Source: a bacterium UBA2219 (lineage in GTDB: Bacteria; Desulfobacterota; Deferrimicrobia; Deferrimicrobiales; Deferrimicrobiaceae). From it: a stretch of DNA of 9,694 nucleotides. The notes under the pieces were generated by a model. The model was not told the DNA's origin. It searched no databases and worked only from the letters and a program-made list of their open reading frames with translations. The position numbers and the translations under genes are program-made. Location of the stretch: the NCBI GenBank assembly GCA_002327765.1, contig DCUH01000094.1:17748-27441 (forward strand). Reading direction: 5' to 3'. This document shows, piece after piece, positions 6,216 through 9,694 of this stretch (position 1 is the stretch's first letter; the number at the start of each line of letters is the position of its first letter).

Positions 6216-8096
6216 CTATGCGGATGCCGGTCGATCCTTCTTCCGCAGGTGGTTGAACGTCAAAAAGGCCCCGATGGCCAGCGGCGCCAGCCCCTGGACC
6301 GACAGTCCGATCGGGAAGACCACCATGACGAACGCGAGGACGAACAGCGCGACCCGCTCGGGCATGCGGATCTCCTCGCTCAGGTACCCGATGATCCCCA
6401 GCGACACGAAGAACAGGGAGATGACGCTGGTCGCAAGCGCCAGGAGGAAGTCGGGCCAGTTCCCCTTCACGATCAGCAGGCTGTTCCCGACGGTGCTCGC
6501 CGAGAAATAGAACGGGACCAGGAAGGCCGGCAGCGAATATTTCCAGGCCTGCATCATCGAGCCGAACGGGTGCCCGCCCGTGACCGCCGCGGCCGCGCAT
6601 GGGGACAGCCCGACCGGGGGGGAGACCTCGGAGAGCACGGCGAAGTAGAAGACCAGGAGCTGCGCCACGTGCTCCGGAACCCCGATCTTGACCAGGGCGG
6701 GGGCGACCATGACCACGGTCATGATGTAGGTGGCGGTGATGGGCAGGCTCAGGCCGATGAGCATGGAGGCGACGAGCGACAGCAGCAGGGCGGCCAGCAG
6801 CGAGCCGCCGCTGACGGACATGATGATGGAGGAGATCTTCAGGCCCAGGCCGGTCAGGGTGAAGGTCCCCACGATCAGCCCGGCCGCCGCCAGGAGCACC
6901 GCGACCGGGAGCATGTTCCTCGCCCCCTCGACCATCGCGATGACGATCCGGTGGGGGGTCAGCCACTCGTTCCGGTCCTTGCTTAAGAAACTGGTGGCGA
7001 TCACCGTGAGGATGGCGCCCAGCGCCGCGTACTCGGGCGACTTGTTCCAGAGGACGAGGATCGCCACCAGCACGACGATCGACAGGAGATGGTACCCCTT
7101 CGTGCGCATGACCTGCCCGGCTGTCTGGTGCTTGGCGTCCGGGGGGGCGAAGGAGTGCCGGCGCGCCTCCAGCTCCACGATGAACAGCGTGCCCGCGTAA
7201 TACAGCACCGTGGGAATGGTCACCATGACGACCACTTCCCAGAAGGAGACGCCCAGGAACTGCATTATGAGGAAGGCGGCCGCGCCCATGAGCGGCGGTG
7301 AGAGGACGGCGCCGATGCCGCCGGTGGCGATCAGCCCCGCGGCCATGTCGGGCGAGTAGCCCGCCTTCTGCAGGATCGGCCACATGATCGGCGAGACGGA
7401 CATGGTGGTCGCCACGCCGCTTCCCTGGGGGCCTCCCAGGAGCGCCGAGGTGATCACCGCCCCGCGGCCCGCGCTCGCCGATTTCCTCCCCATGGTCGCC
7501 ATCGACAGGTCCAGCCAGAAGCCGCCGGCCCCCGCCACGTCCATGAAGGTGCCGTAGACGACGAACAGCATGACGAAGGAGGCGCTGACCGAGAGCGGGA
7601 CGCCGTAGATCCCCTCCAGCGTCATGTACATGTGGCCGACGATCCGGTCCAGGTCGTACCCCTTGTGGGCAAGGGGTCCGGGGATGAGGTTCCCGAAATA
7701 GGTGTAGGCCAGGAACAGCGACACCACCACGGTGAAGGTGGTGCCGACGATCCGGCGGGAGATCTCCACCAGCAGGACGATCGACGCGATGCCGAGCCAG
7801 AGGTCCGCCGGCTCCGGAAGGGTGGAGCGGCGAAGGAACGGGTCCAGGTCGGCGACGGCGTAGGCGACGGTGGCCACGCCCAGGGCGGCCAGCAGAAGGT
7901 CCGGCCAGAGCGTCCACCGGCCGGCGTCCTGCCGCGGCGGGTAGACGAGGAAGGAGAGCCCGAAAATGAAGGCCATGTGGACCATGCGGAAAAAATAGGT
8001 TTCGACGGGTGTGACCGCCCCGTAGAGGGACCATGCGACGAAGCCCGCAAAAAGGGCGCCGACCGCCCACGCGGTCTTCCCCTGGAATTCCCGCAC
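6216..8096 (-). CDS. TAXI-type TRAP transporter fused permease (small and large membrane subunits joined)
   Basis: This protein of about 626 residues moves the bound substrate across the cytoplasmic membrane, driven by an ion gradient. The first ~150 residues (four to five hydrophobic helices, including F-F-R-M-V-H-M-A-F) correspond to the small DctQ-like part. The rest is the DctM-like part with about 12 helices, including G-G-P-Q-G-S-G-V-A-T-T, the loop I-L-Q-K-A-G-Y-S-P, G-G-I-G-A-V-L-S-P-P-L-M-G-A-A-A-F, and S-E-V-S-P-P-V-G-L. In many TAXI permeases the first motif reads close to S-G-S-A-V-A-N with a following T-T-G, so this copy is variant. GTG 8096 is chosen because CCCGGAG ends six bases upstream. 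A longer reading from TTG 8168 would start on the -35 box of the inferred promoter. Fusion of the subunits is normal for the TAXI group. The gene leads its operon, with the binding protein 25 bases downstream. Confidence 0.93.
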   Translation of the reverse strand: MREFQGKTAWAVGALFAGFVAWSLYGAVTPVETYFFRMVHMAFIFGLSFLVYPPRQDAGRWTLWPDLLLAALGVATVAYAVADLDPFLRRSTLPEPADLWLGIASIVLLVEISRRIVGTTFTVVVSLFLAYTYFGNLIPGPLAHKGYDLDRIVGHMYMTLEGIYGVPLSVSASFVMLFVVYGTFMDVAGAGGFWLDLSMATMGRKSASAGRGAVITSALLGGPQGSGVATTMSVSPIMWPILQKAGYSPDMAAGLIATGGIGAVLSPPLMGAAAFLIMQFLGVSFWEVVVMVTIPTVLYYAGTLFIVELEARRHSFAPPDAKHQTAGQVMRTKGYHLLSIVVLVAILVLWNKSPEYAALGAILTVIATSFLSKDRNEWLTPHRIVIAMVEGARNMLPVAVLLAAAGLIVGTFTLTGLGLKISSIIMSVSGGSLLAALLLSLVASMLIGLSLPITATYIMTVVMVAPALVKIGVPEHVAQLLVFYFAVLSEVSPPVGLSPCAAAAVTGGHPFGSMMQAWKYSLPAFLVPFYFSASTVGNSLLIVKGNWPDFLLALATSVISLFFVSLGIIGYLSEEIRMPERVALFVLAFVMVVFPIGLSVQGLAPLAIGAFLTFNHLRKKDRPASA

Positions 8097-8102
8097 CGAT
8101 TT

Positions 8103-8109
8103 CTCCGGG
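8103..8109 (-). promoter_or_regulatory. Ribosome binding site fixing the permease GTG start
   Basis: On the - strand this reads CCCGGAG, with GGAG at 8106-8103 six bases before GTG 8096. Alternative in-frame starts (GTG 8135, TTG 8168) have no such site, so this sets the N terminus at M-R-E-F-Q-G-K. Confidence 0.7.
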
Positions 8110-8127
8110 TTGGAAGTATGGGACAGG

Positions 8128-8144
8128 TACTGCACCCGACAGTA
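8128..8144. promoter_or_regulatory. Possible operator dyad over the TRAP operon -10 box and start point
   Basis: TACTG (8128-8132) and CAGTA (8140-8144) form a perfect 5-bp inverted repeat with a 7-base centre. It overlaps the -10 hexamer and the expected transcription start of the leftward operon. Size and place suit a dimeric repressor, but arms this short can occur by chance and no regulator gene is in the window. Confidence 0.3.
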
Positions 8145-8168
8145 TATTCGACATGGCGCAGGATGCAA
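8141..8168 (-). promoter_or_regulatory. Sigma-70-like promoter of the TAXI TRAP operon
   Basis: Read on the - strand, a -35-like TTGCAT (8168-8163) is separated by 16 bases from TATACT (8146-8141), a five-of-six match to the -10 consensus. Transcription would start near 8134, giving a leader of about 38 bases before the permease GTG at 8096. The -35 match is only in its first three bases. Confidence 0.6.
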
Positions 8169-8214
8169 TCCGAATTCTTGTGCTCTCGTCCGGTGCCTCC
8201 CCCCGCCTTCCGTC

Positions 8215-8223
8215 TGATATCAT
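8215..8223 (+). promoter_or_regulatory. Candidate extended -10 promoter for glgP
   Basis: TGATATCAT is an extended -10 element (TG, one base, then TATCAT at 8218-8223). A start near 8230 would give a leader of about 33 bases before glgP. No good -35 is visible 17 bases upstream (GCCTCC at 8195-8200), which is acceptable for extended -10 promoters. It diverges from the TRAP promoter, with the two -10 boxes about 70 bases apart. Confidence 0.45.
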
Positions 8224-8262
8224 CTCCGTATCGCCCCCCAACCTCCCGACCTGGAGGGAACC

Positions 8263-9694
8263 ATGGCCGACGTCACGAACAACTTCACGGAATTCAAAGA
8301 TAATTACCGTACCGGCGAAGAGGTCGCCGACATCCGGCAGGCCATCCTCGACCATCTCCACTTCACCCAGGGGCGCAGCATCGGGCTGGCGACCCCCGTC
8401 GACTGGTACATGGCGGTCGCCTGCGCGGTCCGGGACCACATGGTCGCCGACTGGCTCCGCTCGATCGGGCACATGCGGCGAAGGGACGTGAAGGTCGTCG
8501 CCTACCTCTCGGCCGAGTTCCTGATGGGGCCGCATCTCGCCAACAACCTGGTGAACCTGGGGCTCACGGAACAGTTCCGGCAGGCCGTCGCCGACCTGGG
8601 GCAGGACCTGGAAAAGCTGGTGCGGGAGGAGGAGGAGCCCGGCCTGGGCAACGGCGGGCTGGGGCGGCTGGCCGCCTGCTACCTCGATTCCCTTGCGACG
8701 CTGCGCGTCCCGGCCGTCGGGTACGGCATCCGGTACGAGTTCGGCATCTTCGACCAGCGGATCCGGGACGGCTGGCAGGTGGAGGTCACCGACAAGTGGC
8801 TCCGCTTCGGAAACCCCTGGGAGATCTGCCGGCCGGAGATCGCCTATTACGTGAAGTACGGGGGGCACACGGAGCATCTCCAGGACGCCGGGGGGCGACT
8901 GCGCGTCCGCTGGGAGCCGCACCGGGTCGTCAAGGGAGTCGCCTACGACACGCCGGTGGCCGGGTACCGCTCCGGGATGACCGACCTGCTGCGGTTGTGG
9001 AAGTCGGAGGCCGTGGAGTCCTTCGACTTCCAGGCCTTCAACCAGGGCGACTATTACGAGGCCGTGGAGGAGAAGATGATCTCCGAGACGATCTCGAAGG
9101 TCCTCTATCCCAACGACGAGCCGGCCCTGGGCAAGAAGCTGCGGCTGAGCCAGCAGCACTTCTTCGTCTCCTGCTCGCTCCAGGACATGATCCGGATCCA
9201 CCTGTTGGGGGGCGGGACCGTCGGCAACTTCGCGGAAGGCTTCACGATGCAGCTCAACGACACCCACCCGTCGATCGCGGTGGCCGAGCTGATGCGCCTG
9301 CTGCTCGATCGCTACGACATGAGCTGGGAGCATGCCTGGGACATCACCCAGCGCGTCTTCGCCTACACCAACCACACCCTTCTGGCCGAGGCCCTGGAAA
9401 AATGGCCTGTATCGATGCTCGAAAAACTGCTCCCCCGCCACTTGATGATCATCTACGAGATCAACCGCCGTTTTTTGCGCGACGTGGCAACCGTCTTTCT
9501 CAACGACAATGAACGGATGAAACGGATGTCGCTCATCGAGGAGGGGCCGGAAAAAATGGTGCGCATGGCCCACCTGGCCATCGTCGGCGCCCGTTCGGTC
9601 AACGGGGTGGCCGAGCTGCACAGCCGGCTGCTGCGGGAACGGGAGCTGAAGGACTTCTACGAGATGTACCCCGAGCGCTTCAACAACAAGACCA
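8263..9694 (+). CDS. glgP: Glycogen/starch/alpha-glucan phosphorylase (GT35), N-terminal 477 residues; 3' end beyond window
   Basis: This cytoplasmic enzyme releases glucose 1-phosphate from the ends of glycogen or maltodextrin, using pyridoxal phosphate. The visible part carries the GT35 blocks in order: Y-L-S-A-E-F-L-M-G with A-N-N-L-V-N-L-G; G-L-G-N-G-G-L-G-R-L-A-A-C at 127-139; Y-G-I-R-Y-E-F-G-I-F at 154-163; W-E-I-C-R-P-E; Q-L-N-D-T-H-P-S-I-A at 330-339; F-A-Y-T-N-H-T-L-L-A-E-A-L-E; R-H-L-M-I-I-Y-E-I-N; and P-E-R-F-N-N-K-T at the edge. The pyridoxal-phosphate lysine region belongs to the missing half; the family is about 820-850 residues. ATG 8263 follows GGAGG by five bases. It is transcribed away from the TRAP operon. 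Codon choice is strongly GC-ending except at the first codons and from about 9391 to 9560, where AAA and GAA replace AAG and GAG. The reading frame stays intact across that stretch. Confidence 0.95.
   Translation, partial: MADVTNNFTEFKDNYRTGEEVADIRQAILDHLHFTQGRSIGLATPVDWYMAVACAVRDHMVADWLRSIGHMRRRDVKVVAYLSAEFLMGPHLANNLVNLGLTEQFRQAVADLGQDLEKLVREEEEPGLGNGGLGRLAACYLDSLATLRVPAVGYGIRYEFGIFDQRIRDGWQVEVTDKWLRFGNPWEICRPEIAYYVKYGGHTEHLQDAGGRLRVRWEPHRVVKGVAYDTPVAGYRSGMTDLLRLWKSEAVESFDFQAFNQGDYYEAVEEKMISETISKVLYPNDEPALGKKLRLSQQHFFVSCSLQDMIRIHLLGGGTVGNFAEGFTMQLNDTHPSIAVAELMRLLLDRYDMSWEHAWDITQRVFAYTNHTLLAEALEKWPVSMLEKLLPRHLMIIYEINRRFLRDVATVFLNDNERMKRMSLIEEGPEKMVRMAHLAIVGARSVNGVAELHSRLLRERELKDFYEMYPERFNNKT

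Noticed and set aside
6187..9621. Very long open reading frame (over 1100 codons) on the - strand across the permease and glgP.
   Set aside because: It is in a different frame from the permease, with Arg/Gly/Pro/His-rich low-complexity protein, and runs antisense to clear glgP motifs. GC-rich genes produce such shadows.

Overview
The window is a GC-rich bacterial chromosome segment (about two-thirds G+C by eye) with strong Shine-Dalgarno sites and mixed ATG/GTG/TTG starts. A Tat-exported MepK-like endopeptidase, a periplasmic L,D-transpeptidase, an HtrA protease and a TAXI-type TRAP transporter indicate a diderm (Gram-negative) cell. The gene types would suit a high-GC deltaproteobacterial (Desulfobacterota-like) genome, but that placement is an inference and no marker gene is present. 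I see no RNA gene, CRISPR array, insertion sequence or phage gene. No gene-free stretch exceeds about 170 bases.

Left part (1-4653, all + strand). The 3' end of an htrA/degP-type serine protease is followed, after a TATAAT-bearing gap, by a cell-envelope set. This comprises a Tat-exported DUF882/YcbK (MepK-like, M15-fold) peptidase, a LysM-L,D-transpeptidase starting at or just after its stop, and a DUF445 (YjiN-like) membrane protein with a strong ribosome binding site. After a 129-base AT-richer leader comes a cytoplasmic Sel1/TPR repeat protein of unknown role.

Middle (4612-8096, - strand). A TAXI-family TRAP transporter operon is read leftward in the order fused permease, substrate-binding protein, DUF1850 protein. 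It starts from a good sigma-70-like promoter (TTGCAT, 16 bases, TATACT) about 40 bases before the permease GTG start. A perfect 11-bp GC-rich hairpin with a T-rich tail lies between the binding-protein gene and the DUF1850 gene, and probably lowers expression of the latter. The DUF1850 gene overlaps the convergent Sel1/TPR gene by 42 bases.

Right part (8263-9694, + strand). A glycogen/alpha-glucan phosphorylase gene (glgP, GT35) diverges from the transporter operon and runs off the window after 477 codons. Near its end the codon choice changes abruptly (AAG to AAA, more GAA), which could mark a recombination patch or an assembly join.

As a functional reading, the envelope genes plausibly form a pair that makes (L,D-transpeptidase) and cuts (MepK-like) 3-3 peptidoglycan cross-links. 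The transporter and glgP belong to uptake of an unidentified organic acid or amino acid and to storage-carbon use. I found no convincing wholly new system. The most notable items are the peptidase/transpeptidase pair, the internal hairpin and unusual gene order of the TRAP operon, the altered permease signature, and the codon shift in glgP.
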